A stretch of DNA of 27,639 nucleotides from the IMG/VR virus record IMGVR_UViG_3300035133_000058, positions 1 to 27,639 of that record; one strand, written 5' to 3'. The notes under the pieces were generated by a model. The model did no database searches and was not told the DNA's origin. It was given only the letters and a program-made list of their open reading frames with translations. Below are positions 1 to 8,266 of this stretch, piece by piece. Position numbers and translations under genes: made by a program. Source of the stretch: a virus. The first letter of the stretch is position 1. Every line of letters begins with the position of its first letter.

Positions 1-146
1 GCACGCCGACGAATATGAACTTGTCCTCGACGCTTGCGAATCGCATCTTGGATCCAGGGGACGCTTTGACCCTGGTGCTGACCAAAAACAACAGCGCTGT
101 CGGCATCTCCGCCGGCGACGTGACAGTGACGGCCAGGCTGGCCTGA
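1..146 (+). CDS. C-terminal end of a head decoration-like protein (partial)
   Basis: The reading frame enters from the left edge and ends at TGA 144-146, leaving about 47 residues. The visible part has an ILDPGDALTLVLT stretch followed by SAGDVTVTARLA, alternating hydrophobic beta-strands of the kind found at the C-terminus of phage head decoration or head-fibre beta-sandwich proteins. It lies 64 bases before the major capsid gene, where decoration proteins are commonly encoded. The function is inferred from position and strand pattern only; the N-terminus is outside the window. Confidence 0.5.
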   Translation, partial: TPTNMNLSSTLANRILDPGDALTLVLTKNNSAVGISAGDVTVTARLA

Positions 147-210
147 CAGCAGAGAGTTTTCGGTGCCCACTGGGACGGGTGCCTGGAGTGTCTAAAAAGG
201 AGCCATAGAC

Positions 211-1158
211 ATGACCGTGCATCTGGGGCATTTGACAAATCTGGACGCCAATCAGCAGATCTTTTTCGCCCGCGAGCTCGAGCACATTAAGGCGAGGACT
301 TATGACGTTCTGCGGGAGGTCCTCAAGATTCGCAGCATCGTGCCGGTGAGCAACGAAGCTGGGGCACATGCCCAGACGATCACTTACCGGCAATTTGATC
401 AAGTAGGCGTGGCCAAGATCATCAGCAACTACGCCGATGATCTGCCGGTTGCCAATATCAAGGCACGTGAATACAGCAGCCCTGTGCGGTCGCTCGGCAT
501 CGCCTTTGTCTATACGCTGATGGATATTCGCGCATCACAGGCAACCGGCAAGCGCTTGGACTATCGCGAGCAAATGGCGGCCGTGCGCGGTATGGCCGTG
601 ACCACGGAGCGCATCGGCGCGGATGGCGACGTGGACGCCGGTCTTGGAGGGTTCCTAAGCAACGCCAACGTCACGCTCCTTAGCGCCGATGATCCAGGGG
701 GAGGTACGAGATGGATTGCCGACGGCAAGACCGCCGCACAGATCTTGTACGACTTGGCGTACGCAGCCAACTACATCATCGACTTGACCAATGAGGTCGA
801 GGAGCCGGACACGCAGATCCTACCGACCCTCGAGTATGGTCACATTGCGACCAAGCCGATGTCGGACAGCGACAGCAACCCGAGCAACACGATCCTCAAA
901 TTCCACCTGTCCACCAACCCGTGGATCAAAACGGTCGGTACCTGGAATCGGCTCAAGACCGCGGACGATGCCGGCACAGGGCCGCGCATGGTGACGTACA
1001 AGCGCAGTCCGGAAAAGGTCACCCTCGAGCTCCCGCAAGAGTTTGAGATGCTGGCCGTCCAGCAGAACAACTTGGCGTACAAGACCCCGTGCCACATGCG
1101 GCATGGGGGCGTGATCTTCTACTATCCACTGTCAGTCTCGTATATGGACGACATCTGA
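211..1158 (+). CDS. Major capsid protein (DUF2184-type)
   Basis: This 315-residue protein matches the DUF2184 major capsid family of myoviruses in overall pattern. It has an N-terminal helical stretch (ARELEHIKARTYDVLRE), a beta-rich segment with TITYRQFDQVG near residue 60, a YTLMDIRASQATG region near 100, and a C-terminal strand ending HMRHGGVIFYYPLSVSYMDD. It would form the icosahedral shell. The ATG at 211 is preceded by an AAAAAGGAG ribosome site, as expected for a highly expressed gene. It is followed by connector, neck and sheath genes in canonical order. The family assignment is by eye from sequence similarity and context. Confidence 0.88.
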   Translation: MTVHLGHLTNLDANQQIFFARELEHIKARTYDVLREVLKIRSIVPVSNEAGAHAQTITYRQFDQVGVAKIISNYADDLPVANIKAREYSSPVRSLGIAFVYTLMDIRASQATGKRLDYREQMAAVRGMAVTTERIGADGDVDAGLGGFLSNANVTLLSADDPGGGTRWIADGKTAAQILYDLAYAANYIIDLTNEVEEPDTQILPTLEYGHIATKPMSDSDSNPSNTILKFHLSTNPWIKTVGTWNRLKTADDAGTGPRMVTYKRSPEKVTLELPQEFEMLAVQQNNLAYKTPCHMRHGGVIFYYPLSVSYMDDI

Positions 1159-1167
1159 GGAGGCAAC

Positions 1168-1530
1168 GTGATTCTGGTGGAAAATCGAGAGGCGCGTGTT
1201 CTAGGTCCCGCGATACCATTGGAGCTTGGGTTTTTGCGACTCAAGCCCGGCGTCAATGCGGTACCGGATGTGCAATGGAAGCACGCGCGTGGCACCAAGC
1301 TTGTCCAAGCGCGCCTAGGCAAGACCTTGATCGAGCATGGCGCGATGGACGACGAAAAGGGCATTGCTGGCATGAAGCCCATCGACGCGCTCAATCTCGT
1401 CAAGGGTACACTCGACGTCAAGCAGCTGGAGGAGTGGCTGGAGACCGAGAGCCGCGCGAAGATAACCAAAGCCATCAGCAAGCAGATCGATGTTCTCAAC
1501 GAGGGGCGTCGCGGATCCGAGGAAATCTAA
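1168..1530 (+). CDS. Hypothetical protein between capsid and connector
   Basis: This 120-residue protein starts with GTG at 1168, preceded by GAGGAGG within the 9-base gap after the capsid stop. It begins with a short beta segment (MILVENREARVLGP, then LRLKPGVNAVPD), then a lysine-rich middle. It ends in a predicted helix (LEEWLETESRAKITKAISKQIDVLNEG). Small proteins with a beta N-terminus and a helical tail commonly sit between capsid and head-tail connector genes in this phage type. I do not recognise a named family, and a virion or head-assembly role is inferred from position only. Confidence 0.7.
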   Translation: MILVENREARVLGPAIPLELGFLRLKPGVNAVPDVQWKHARGTKLVQARLGKTLIEHGAMDDEKGIAGMKPIDALNLVKGTLDVKQLEEWLETESRAKITKAISKQIDVLNEGRRGSEEI

Positions 1531-1539
1531 GGGCCGGTC

Positions 1540-1896
1540 ATGGCTGTGTCCGCCTCCGATATCAAAAGCATGGCTACCGAGCTAGCCTCGGTGGCGGATG
1601 CTACTGTGGAGTTTTGGATAGCGGAAGCCCTTCTCAGCATCAATGTGACGGCGTACGGCAACAAAGCCGACAGCGCTACAAGGTATCTTGCTGCGCATTA
1701 CGTCACATTGGCGAAGAAAGCGAGCACGGGGGCATCGTCAGGTACTGGTCCAATCCAGCAGCGTAAGGTGGGCGATGCGTCCACGACATTCGCCGTGGGC
1801 TCTGTAGCGGCCAAGGACGCTATGCTCGCGTCTACTGTGTGGGGTCAAATGTATTTGTCCCTGCGGGGCTCGGTGTTTCCGGACAGGCGGGTGTGA
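1540..1896 (+). CDS. Head-tail connector protein (DUF4054-like)
   Basis: This 118-residue protein resembles the DUF4054 head-tail connector family, which is related to HK97 gp6/SPP1 gp15 adaptors. It has an N-terminal helix, then YGNKADSATRYLAAHYVTL, where the family's hallmark G-x-K-A-D followed by an A-H-x-x-T-L helix is visible. A glycine/serine linker and the GPIQQRKVGDAS-type segment near residue 72 follow. It probably forms the ring that binds the portal and bridges the head to the neck. Its TGA overlaps the next gene's ATG by one base. Confidence 0.75.
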   Translation: MAVSASDIKSMATELASVADATVEFWIAEALLSINVTAYGNKADSATRYLAAHYVTLAKKASTGASSGTGPIQQRKVGDASTTFAVGSVAAKDAMLASTVWGQMYLSLRGSVFPDRRV

Positions 1897-2438
1897 TGGC
1901 GGCCAAGATAATCGACAAGGATCGTGGCTACAAAGCGCTCGAGAAGATTGTCAAGAATTTCAGGGGCTACACGGTGGCCGTGGGGGTGATGAAGGGTAGT
2001 GAGGAAAGACTAGAGGAGGAAAGTGAGGAGGGTAGTGAGGAGAGACCATTGGAAGAAGGCGAAAAAGAACCGCTCACCAATGTCAAGCTAGCCGGTGTGC
2101 ACGAGTATGGGCGCGAGGATGGTAGCATTCCGGCGCGCAGTTGGAATCGTGCCTGGGTGGACGAGAATAGAGCGGCCGTGCTCAGGTGGAAGTTGCGCCT
2201 GGCCAAGCGAGTAGTGAGAGGCGAGATCACGGAAAGGCGAGCGCTCGGTCAACTTGGTGAGCTGATAACCTCTGGCATGAAGAGTCGCATACAGAAGCAC
2301 ATCGCTCCGCCGTTGGCCGAAGCCACAAAAGAAGCAAGAGCTAGGCGCTTCAAGCACGGCAAAAGCGGCGACACTCCTCTGATGGATCTCGGTCTGATGG
2401 TCAACGCGATTGTGCACGAGGTGCGCGGTGCTAAGTGA
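1896..2438 (+). CDS. Neck/head-tail joining protein (HK97 gp10-like) with acidic insertion
   Basis: The start is ATG 1896, overlapping the upstream stop; a longer in-frame extension to 1839 lies inside the connector gene and is rejected. The 180-residue protein shows the gp10-like pattern: VAVGVMKG near residue 22, then VKLAGVHEYG and SIPARSWNRAWVDENR. A long helix and a C-terminal PLMDLGLMVNAI segment follow. Members of this family close the head-tail interface. Between VAVGVMKG and VKLAGVHEYG there is a strongly acidic, low-complexity stretch of about 30 residues made of Glu/Ser/Arg repeats, which looks like an expansion (DNA around 1994-2070 is GAGGA-rich). Confidence 0.75.
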   Translation: MAAKIIDKDRGYKALEKIVKNFRGYTVAVGVMKGSEERLEEESEEGSEERPLEEGEKEPLTNVKLAGVHEYGREDGSIPARSWNRAWVDENRAAVLRWKLRLAKRVVRGEITERRALGQLGELITSGMKSRIQKHIAPPLAEATKEARARRFKHGKSGDTPLMDLGLMVNAIVHEVRGAK

Positions 2439-2778
2439 GGCAGTACTCGCAGAGGCTCAAGAGGTCGAGTTTACGAGGGCCGGCACGCCTTCGTCGTCGT
2501 ACGGGCGCGTGGTGCCAGGTTCGACGACCACGTTTGCCGTGAACGTGGTTGTGCAGCCGCTATCCCCCAGGGAGAGGATGCTCCTGCCGGAGGGATCGCG
2601 CACGAAAGAGAAGGTCAAGATCTACAGCCTCTCTGCTTTGCGCATAGGATCCCCGGAGGCTGGCACGATTGGGGACAGGTTTACGCGCAACGGTGTGTTG
2701 TTCGAGGTGGACGCCGAGGCTTATTGGGCAGGTGATGGGTCACATTACCGCTACTGGGCCACCAAGGTAGAGCGCTGA
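2428..2778 (+). CDS. Head-closure / neck protein
   Basis: The likely start is GTG 2428 (MLSEAVLAEAQEVEF), because GAGGTG lies just upstream. A further upstream start at 2410 would enlarge the overlap with the previous gene without a ribosome site. The 116-residue product is beta-rich (RVVPGSTTTFAVNVVVQPLSP, then KVKIYSLSALRI, GDRFTRNGVLFEVDAEAYW). The segment 'G D xx xx NGxxFEVxxxxxW' is typical of small phage head-closure/stopper proteins that ask for a correct joint between head and tail. Position between gp10-like and terminator genes supports this. The exact family is not certain. Confidence 0.65.
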   Translation: MLSEAVLAEAQEVEFTRAGTPSSSYGRVVPGSTTTFAVNVVVQPLSPRERMLLPEGSRTKEKVKIYSLSALRIGSPEAGTIGDRFTRNGVLFEVDAEAYWAGDGSHYRYWATKVER

Positions 2779-3377
2779 TGGCGGGCCTCGCTCCATTTGA
2801 TTGGACCACGGCGTGCAACGCCTTGTACACATGGCTGTATGGACAGCTAGATGTGCCGGTATGGTGGGAGGATCAGGATCATCCGAGGGGGAGCTATCCC
2901 TATGCCACGCTCGGGGTGACAGCAGGGCCTGTGCAGGTAGGAGGGACCGATTTGCGGCGCATGTCCGAGGATGCTCCTGGTACAGGTGTCTATGAGAAGG
3001 CTGTCACCGATTACGAGATGACGATATCGTGCCAGGCATTCGTGTCGCATGACGGGGACAGCGAGATCGATTTCGATAGTAATGCCGTGGCTCTTTTATC
3101 TATTGCGCACGCGTCCCTTGGTCTCAGAGACACCATCAGCGCATTGAATGCCGCGGGATTGAGCGTGCGAGACGCAATGCCTGTGAGGAGCTTGCCTCCG
3201 TTGGCGGAGGGTTCCTTTATAGATCGCGCGATTTTTGACATGCGCTGTGGGCTTGCCTTTGTGATTGATCCGGCAGAGTATGCGACGAGCATAGGCACCA
3301 TCTACGTGTCATCTGACATGGATGGACAGTCAGGGACAGGGGATTTGGACATCGACGACGAGCCTATGGGAGGCTGA
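2778..3377 (+). CDS. Neck / tail terminator protein (LIC_12616-like)
   Basis: This 199-residue protein starts at ATG 2778, overlapping the previous TGA by one base. It begins with an amphipathic helix and a PVWWEDQDHPRGSYPYATLGV strand region. It later has a YEMTISCQAF strand and a SFIDRAIFDMRCGLAF strand, the arrangement of the phage neck-terminator gp12-like fold annotated as LIC_12616 family. Such proteins cap the tail tube and dock it to the head. The C-terminus is acidic and glycine-rich (about 25 residues) and is probably flexible. Its place directly before the sheath gene fits this role. Confidence 0.7.
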   Translation: MAGLAPFDWTTACNALYTWLYGQLDVPVWWEDQDHPRGSYPYATLGVTAGPVQVGGTDLRRMSEDAPGTGVYEKAVTDYEMTISCQAFVSHDGDSEIDFDSNAVALLSIAHASLGLRDTISALNAAGLSVRDAMPVRSLPPLAEGSFIDRAIFDMRCGLAFVIDPAEYATSIGTIYVSSDMDGQSGTGDLDIDDEPMGG

Positions 3378-3379
3378 TC

Positions 3380-4696
3380 ATGTCATTGGACTCATTGATA
3401 AACGTCACCATTACCGTACAAGGTGCCAGTGTAACGCGCGCAGGGTTCGGCACCATCATGCTGCTGGCCTACCACACCAATTGGCCGGAACGAGTGAGAG
3501 AGTACAGCATGGCCACGGTCCTGACCGACATGGTGACGGATGGTTTTGCGACGACGGACTCTGCCTACCTAATGGCCGTGGCCGTGGCCAGTCAAAACCC
3601 TCGCCCTCCCACGCTCAAGATTGGGCGCCTGGAGGAGACTCCTGTCGCGCAGTCCGTCAAGTGCACGCCCACGGCCGTGAACAACGCTACATACACGGTG
3701 GAGATCGACGGCACCGAATTCGAGTACGAGGCGGACGCCACCGCAACCGTGGCCGAGATATGCACTGGCCTGGAAACGGCGATCAACGCTGGCAGTGTAG
3801 CCGTTACCGCTACAGACAACACGACGGACATAGATTTGACGGCGGATGCTGCAGGCACCTACCATCAGATCAAGCTCTCTTGTGATGCGGGCACGCGTCA
3901 ATGGGAGCGCGATGACGAGACCACCGACCCGGGCTACGCTACAGATCTTGCGGCGATTGTTCTAGAGGACAATGACTTTTACGGGCTAGCCATCGAGGCG
4001 CACGACGCGGCGGCAATCACAGCCGTAGCGGCCTGGGCTGAGACCAACAAGAAGTTGTTCTGCCCCACCACCGGGGACACCGATTGTTTGGGTAGTGGCA
4101 GCACAGACATCATGAGCACCGAAAAGGCGCTGTCACATGTGCAGACTGCCATTTGGTACTCGGATGATCCCAGCCAATACCTGGGTGCCGGTGCGATGGC
4201 CGAGTCTTTCCCGTACAACCCCGGTGGACAGAGCTGGGCACTCAAGACAATCTCGGGTGTGTCTGCTGTGTCTATGACAACCACGGAAAAGAGCAATGTG
4301 CATGGCAAGTACGGCAACTACTACGTGGCCATGGGCGGGGTGAATATCACCTGGGAAGGCAAAACAGCCAGTGGTGAATGGATCGACACGGTGCGCGGTA
4401 ACGGGTGGCTCATTAGCACGATGCAGTCGGATCTTTTTGCGCTAGTCGTCGGCACGCGTAAGGTGCCCTACACGACTGGCGGGCTAGGTATTATCCAGAC
4501 AGCTATGCAGGGTACCTTGCAGTTGGCCGAATCACGCAATGTACTCGTGGCCGGATCCACAGGTGTTATCATGCCTGCGATTGGCGACGTGTCTGATGCA
4601 GACAAGATTGCACGCGCGCTGAATGGCGTGTCATTCTTCGGGCAATACGCAGGAGCTGTGCACAGCATGGTCATTGCTGGGTCGCTCTCGTACTAA
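3380..4696 (+). CDS. Tail sheath protein (DUF3383-like)
   Basis: This 438-residue protein follows the neck terminator after 2 bases. The N-terminus (LINVTITVQGASVTRAGFGTIM) is typical of DUF3383 sheath proteins. An immunoglobulin-like insertion at about residues 92-170 contains YTVEIDGTEFEYEADATATVAEI. The C-terminal part ends NGVSFFGQYAGAVHSMVIAGSLSY, matching the sheath C-terminal strand that links neighbouring subunits. Sheath contraction drives the tube through the host envelope. Together with the tube gene that follows, this identifies the phage as having a contractile tail. Confidence 0.88.
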   Translation: MSLDSLINVTITVQGASVTRAGFGTIMLLAYHTNWPERVREYSMATVLTDMVTDGFATTDSAYLMAVAVASQNPRPPTLKIGRLEETPVAQSVKCTPTAVNNATYTVEIDGTEFEYEADATATVAEICTGLETAINAGSVAVTATDNTTDIDLTADAAGTYHQIKLSCDAGTRQWERDDETTDPGYATDLAAIVLEDNDFYGLAIEAHDAAAITAVAAWAETNKKLFCPTTGDTDCLGSGSTDIMSTEKALSHVQTAIWYSDDPSQYLGAGAMAESFPYNPGGQSWALKTISGVSAVSMTTTEKSNVHGKYGNYYVAMGGVNITWEGKTASGEWIDTVRGNGWLISTMQSDLFALVVGTRKVPYTTGGLGIIQTAMQGTLQLAESRNVLVAGSTGVIMPAIGDVSDADKIARALNGVSFFGQYAGAVHSMVIAGSLSY

Positions 4697-4708
4697 GGAG
4701 GTGCTCCG

Positions 4709-5149
4709 GTGGCAGTCTATACTTACAACTTGGCGGAGACACAGGCCATATTCGGGCCTGTGGAGATGGGCGGCTATGGGGAGGAGGGAGGCATTCGCAT
4801 TGAATGGCAAGAGAATCTATGGGAGTATTCCAGGCATGCTGACGGCGGTGGCACGCGTAGCAAGAACAATGCGCATGATGCGTTGGTGTCTGTGACGTTC
4901 TCGCAATCGTCTGCGAAGAATGCCGAGCTGAGTGCCATAGCCGCAGTCGACAAGCTCACAGGAGCCGGTGTCTACCCTCTGATGGTGCGCGACACGAATG
5001 GCACCACCTTGTTGGCGGGGACATCGGCCTGGATTGAAAAGCGCCCGGATGTGGAATTCAACAAGACCGTGTCTACTCGTGTATGGGTTTTCCGTATCGA
5101 GAATTTTGACGGGCTTATCGGCGGTGGTAACGAGGCGACAAGCTCATGA
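4709..5149 (+). CDS. Tail tube protein (DUF3277-like)
   Basis: This 146-residue protein starts with GTG at 4709 preceded by an ideal AAGGAGG site. The segments IRIEWQENLWEYSRHADGGGTRSKNN and VSVTFSQSSAKNAELSAI match the beta-barrel and loop pattern of the DUF3277 tube family of KPP10-like myoviruses. The tube polymerises inside the sheath around the tape measure. Its end overlaps the tail assembly chaperone start by 4 bases (ATGA). Assignment rests on sequence pattern and on its fixed place immediately downstream of the sheath. Confidence 0.85.
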   Translation: MAVYTYNLAETQAIFGPVEMGGYGEEGGIRIEWQENLWEYSRHADGGGTRSKNNAHDALVSVTFSQSSAKNAELSAIAAVDKLTGAGVYPLMVRDTNGTTLLAGTSAWIEKRPDVEFNKTVSTRVWVFRIENFDGLIGGGNEATSS

Positions 5150-5610
5150 GAGACTCAGAAAGCAAAAGGATAGGCGAGCACACCTATACCGTGCGCATGC
5201 TCACGGTCGACACGGCAATAGATGTGCTTGTCGATCTTGTCGGGATGCTCGGGGAACCTGTGGCCGAGTTGCTTGCCGCGGGCAGTGCGTCGGATATTGT
5301 CACCGGCCTCAGAGAAGAGGGGGCCGAGGATGAGGAATCCGGTAGGGCTGTGGCTTTGCTCCTCAGGGTACTAGTAGGTAAGTTGCACAAGGACACCATT
5401 CACGGCATCGTGAAAAAGCTGGTAGCGGTGTCTGATGTCGACAACGTACCACTTACTCAGAGCTATGCGGCTCATTTCCGCGGGGAGCTTTGTCTATTGG
5501 CCAAGTGGCTGTGGTTCGCGTTGCAGGTGCAGTATCGGGATTTTTCAGGGGCCTTCGAAGCTATCGCTGGTTCGGAAACGCGCCAGTCCGGCCAGGAGCT
5601 AGAGGGCTGA
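5146..5610 (+). CDS. Tail assembly chaperone, upstream (G-like) frame
   Basis: This 154-residue, mostly helical and acidic protein lies between tube and tape measure, the invariant place of tail assembly chaperones. It starts with a short beta segment (YTVRMLTVDTAID) and continues with long helices. A glutamate-rich region lies around residues 55-66. Such chaperones bind the tape measure protein while the tube is built. A second open frame (-1 relative) overlaps its 3' end and continues to the tape measure gene, as in lambda G/GT. The last residues after about position 130 would be replaced if frameshifting occurs. Confidence 0.75.
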   Translation: MRDSESKRIGEHTYTVRMLTVDTAIDVLVDLVGMLGEPVAELLAAGSASDIVTGLREEGAEDEESGRAVALLLRVLVGKLHKDTIHGIVKKLVAVSDVDNVPLTQSYAAHFRGELCLLAKWLWFALQVQYRDFSGAFEAIAGSETRQSGQELEG

Positions 5611-5765
5611 TCGAAATCCCCGCTGCCGTGCAATGGCACAAATGGCGCATAGTGGACGCAGGCATGGCCACCTTGCGCGAGATAGAGACCCACTGGAGCC
5701 TGGTGGACCTGCACACGGCGCATTGGCTGCTTGATCAGCGTCAGGCGCAGGAGGACACTGACTGA
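5490..5765 (+). CDS. Tail assembly chaperone, downstream (T-like) frame, possibly reached by -1 frameshift
   Basis: The frame is open from TTG 5490 to TGA 5763-5765 and lies -1 relative to the chaperone gene, the same arrangement as the T part of lambda GT. Its conserved-looking part lies downstream of the first frame's stop: WHKWRIVDAGMATLREIETHW, then SLVDLHTAHWLLDQRQ. The stop overlaps the tape measure ATG. It may be made as a fusion through slippage near the T5 run at 5541-5545, or from an internal start such as GTG 5628. No perfect X-XXY-YYZ heptamer is present in the right phase, so the expression mode is unresolved. Confidence 0.6.
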   Translation: MSIGQVAVVRVAGAVSGFFRGLRSYRWFGNAPVRPGARGLIEIPAAVQWHKWRIVDAGMATLREIETHWSLVDLHTAHWLLDQRQAQEDTD

Positions 5766-7360
5766 TGCCGGGCCAGCCCCTCAGAGAAGTCATATCGCTT
5801 TTCGGCTTCAAGTTGGACAAAGCTTCTTGGTCCAAGGCTAACAGAGCTGTCGACAAAATGCGTGATAGCATGTTGACGCTTGGTCGTATGGCTCTTGGTG
5901 GCGCGGGTGTGTACGGCTTTCACCAGATAACACGAGCGGTAGTCGATACTGGAGATGCCTTAGACAAGACATCAAGCAAACTCGGAGTATCAACTAGCGC
6001 GCTGCAAGAATTCCATCATGCGGCGAACCTATCGGGTGTTGCTGTGCGGTCGTTCAACATGGGTCTGCAGCGCATGGCCAGGCGGGCCGCTGAGGCGGCA
6101 GAGGGGAAAGGCGAGGCCAAGGACGCGTTGAGGGAGCTGGGCATACAGCTGCGCAACAGCGACGGTAGTCTGCGCAGCACCGAGGATTTGTTCATGGACG
6201 TGGCCGGCGCTATGAGCAATGTGAGTGACTCTAATAAGCGTCTGAGATTAGCCTTCAAACTCTTTGATTCCGAGGGTGTGGCGCTTGTCAACATGCTCAA
6301 AGGGGGCAAGCAGGGATTACAATCCATGAGGGAGGAGGCGCGCGCTCTAGGCGCGGTCATGGATGAAGATCTAATCAAGATGACCGTCTCCTACAAAGAC
6401 GAATCTAGGCGCATGTGGCAAGCCATCGATGGGGTACGTAATAGTATTGTCAAAGGACTCTTGCCGGGTATGTTAGCCACGGCCAAGGCTGTCAAAGAAT
6501 GGTTGGTAGTCAATAGGCAATGGCTGGCCTCCAACATATCGGATGCCTTATCCATTGCTGGTCGCGCCCTGCAGCGCGCTGGTGAGTTTGCGCAGTTCAT
6601 GCTGTATGGGCTCAAGAGCTTGCTCGGTGTATTGGATCCATTCCAGCGCAAGTTGCTGCTTGTGGCCGGTATCATGGGTTTGCTGTCGATGTTGCTTGGG
6701 GTGTGGCCGGCGCTGGCCATTGCTGCGTTTTTAGCCATCGACGACATACTGGGGTTCTTTGAGGGTAAGCAATCTGTAACAGGACAAGTAGTAGAATGGC
6801 TCAAAGAGCTATACGAGCAGCTCGTGGCGGCGCCTTTTGACCCGAAGGATTCTTGGTATGTGAAACACTTCCAATTATTCGCCAAGGCTATTGATTGGGT
6901 GTTATCTTCGATAGATAAGCTATCTCAGAAGCTGGCAGGTCCTGTAGGTGATCTTATCTACGGTAGAGGACCTTTCTCATTGGAGAAGCTGCAGAACTTG
7001 ACCAAAGCTCTCCCAGGCGCCGAGGAGGCGGACGAGCTAGCGGGTAAGTTTGAGGAGGCGCATGTAAAGGCAGCAGAGGGAGTGTTGGGCTGGATCAATA
7101 GCATACCTGGGGTGGAGGCTTTAAACCGCCTGGGGAGCCAGGTAGGCGTAGGCGGTTCCGAGACAGCAAGACAGGCGGCAGTCTCTGCAAAGGCTCCGTC
7201 GGTGCAGAGCAACGTGACCATCCAACAAACCATCAGCCCGCCGGCTGGCACGAGCTCAGCCGAAGTGGCTGACATGGCCGGACGCAAGGCGGCCGAGGGC
7301 GTGTCAGCCGCAGAGAGACGCGAGGCTATGCGCGTTTTTGTGCCGCAGGTAGCCCAATGA
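5765..7360 (+). CDS. Tail tape measure protein
   Basis: This is a 531-residue helical protein starting MPGQPLREVISLFGFKLD and continuing with WSKANRAVDKMRDSM, the 'F-K-x-D' plus coiled-coil opening common to tape measures. A segment resembling the tape-measure N-terminal domain (ALDKTSSKLGVSTSALQEFHHAA) is at about residues 57-80. A strongly hydrophobic membrane-active stretch lies near 293-335 (LLVAGIMGLLSMLLGVWPALAIAAFLAIDD, read in parts). Length sets tail length: at about 0.15 nm per residue this implies a short tail of roughly 80 nm. That figure is an inference. The start overlaps the preceding TGA. Confidence 0.85.
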   Translation: MPGQPLREVISLFGFKLDKASWSKANRAVDKMRDSMLTLGRMALGGAGVYGFHQITRAVVDTGDALDKTSSKLGVSTSALQEFHHAANLSGVAVRSFNMGLQRMARRAAEAAEGKGEAKDALRELGIQLRNSDGSLRSTEDLFMDVAGAMSNVSDSNKRLRLAFKLFDSEGVALVNMLKGGKQGLQSMREEARALGAVMDEDLIKMTVSYKDESRRMWQAIDGVRNSIVKGLLPGMLATAKAVKEWLVVNRQWLASNISDALSIAGRALQRAGEFAQFMLYGLKSLLGVLDPFQRKLLLVAGIMGLLSMLLGVWPALAIAAFLAIDDILGFFEGKQSVTGQVVEWLKELYEQLVAAPFDPKDSWYVKHFQLFAKAIDWVLSSIDKLSQKLAGPVGDLIYGRGPFSLEKLQNLTKALPGAEEADELAGKFEEAHVKAAEGVLGWINSIPGVEALNRLGSQVGVGGSETARQAAVSAKAPSVQSNVTIQQTISPPAGTSSAEVADMAGRKAAEGVSAAERREAMRVFVPQVAQ

Positions 7361-7941
7361 CCAACGTACTGCAAGGTCTAAATGTGCGCTACCTGTTTGT
7401 CGATCAGACAAACGCGCCGGACTACGACTACGTGTCTTTTGATGCGATATCTGAAAGCACCAATCGGCGCACGGCCGATGTCACGCAGCACCCGGTGGAA
7501 GAGGGATCCGTCATTGCCGATCATGTCAACACACAGCCACGAGAGCTGGATATGATCGGGGTGATATCAGGGGTTCCGACGAGCCTTTTGGCCTGGGCCT
7601 CGCGGCCGTCCACGTATGTCTACGACTCTTACGATAGGCTGCATCAATGGATGACGAACAAAGCCAACTTGCTAATCTTCGCCGTCGACGATTACTACGA
7701 GAGCATGCAGCTTGTCGGTATCGAAAGAGGTCACGACCATACCAAGGGCAGGGCAGCGCACCTGCATCTGACCTTCAAGGAGATAAAGGTAGTCAGTACG
7801 TTGACCGTGGATGCGCCTACGCCTAAGACGGCAAGAGGGGCCAGCAGAAAAGCAAAGGGGCAGAAGGCCACAAAGACGAGCACATCTACCGAGGCCAACG
7901 AGACCTTGCTCATATCGCTCGGTAATCTACTGGGAGGTTGA
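7357..7941 (+). CDS. Dit-like baseplate protein
   Basis: This 194-residue protein overlaps the tape measure by ATGA. A beta-rich N-terminus contains FDAISESTNRRTADVTQHPVEEG followed by VNTQPRELDMIGVISG, the pattern of the phage Dit-like N-terminal domain in which a capsule-like ring surrounds the tube end. A helix near residue 88 (YDSYDRLHQWMTN) and a strand HLHLTFKEIKVV follow. The last ~45 residues are lysine/threonine-rich and probably disordered. It lies first in the baseplate gene series, as Dit proteins do. Confidence 0.75.
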   Translation: MTNVLQGLNVRYLFVDQTNAPDYDYVSFDAISESTNRRTADVTQHPVEEGSVIADHVNTQPRELDMIGVISGVPTSLLAWASRPSTYVYDSYDRLHQWMTNKANLLIFAVDDYYESMQLVGIERGHDHTKGRAAHLHLTFKEIKVVSTLTVDAPTPKTARGASRKAKGQKATKTSTSTEANETLLISLGNLLGG

Positions 7942-7942
7942 C

Positions 7943-8266
7943 ATGGCTCTGGTGCTCCCGTTAGATTCTGTCGATCCTCATTATACGGTCACGGTCAAGC
8001 TGGAGGGCGTGCGTTATCGTCTGGGTATGGACTGGAACGAACGCGAGGAGGCCTGGTACTTATCAGTGGCGCAAGAGGATGGCACCGCGATCGCGTCTGG
8101 GTTGCGCGTGGTGCCGGATTGGCCCCTGCTGAGAAGAGTTGCCGACAGCGCAAGAACTCCTGGCGAGATCGTGTTTCGCAACACCAACGCGGATGACGCC
8201 GAGCCTGGCAGGCAAGACATAGGGGAGATCTTTGTCCCTCTCTACTACGAAGAGGATGAGCTGTGA
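7943..8266 (+). CDS. Baseplate plug protein
   Basis: The start is ATG 7943, one base after the preceding stop codon, with GGGAGG upstream; a longer in-frame extension reaching 7811 would overlap the Dit-like gene and is unlikely. The 107-residue, all-beta product contains VTVKLEGVRYRLGMDWNEREEAW and GEIFVPLYYEEDEL, matching the small phage baseplate plug family found between Dit and hub genes of contractile phages. It probably seals the tube's lower end. The assignment comes from sequence pattern and fixed gene order. Confidence 0.75.
   Translation: MALVLPLDSVDPHYTVTVKLEGVRYRLGMDWNEREEAWYLSVAQEDGTAIASGLRVVPDWPLLRRVADSARTPGEIVFRNTNADDAEPGRQDIGEIFVPLYYEEDEL

Noticed and set aside
1089-1766. 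Plus-strand frame of 225 codons
   Set aside because: It overlaps the end of capsid, the next gene and the connector in another frame, and its composition is Arg/Cys/Gln-rich.
3322-3885. Plus-strand frame of 187 codons
   Set aside because: It overlaps the sheath gene in another frame and is His/Arg/Gly-rich.
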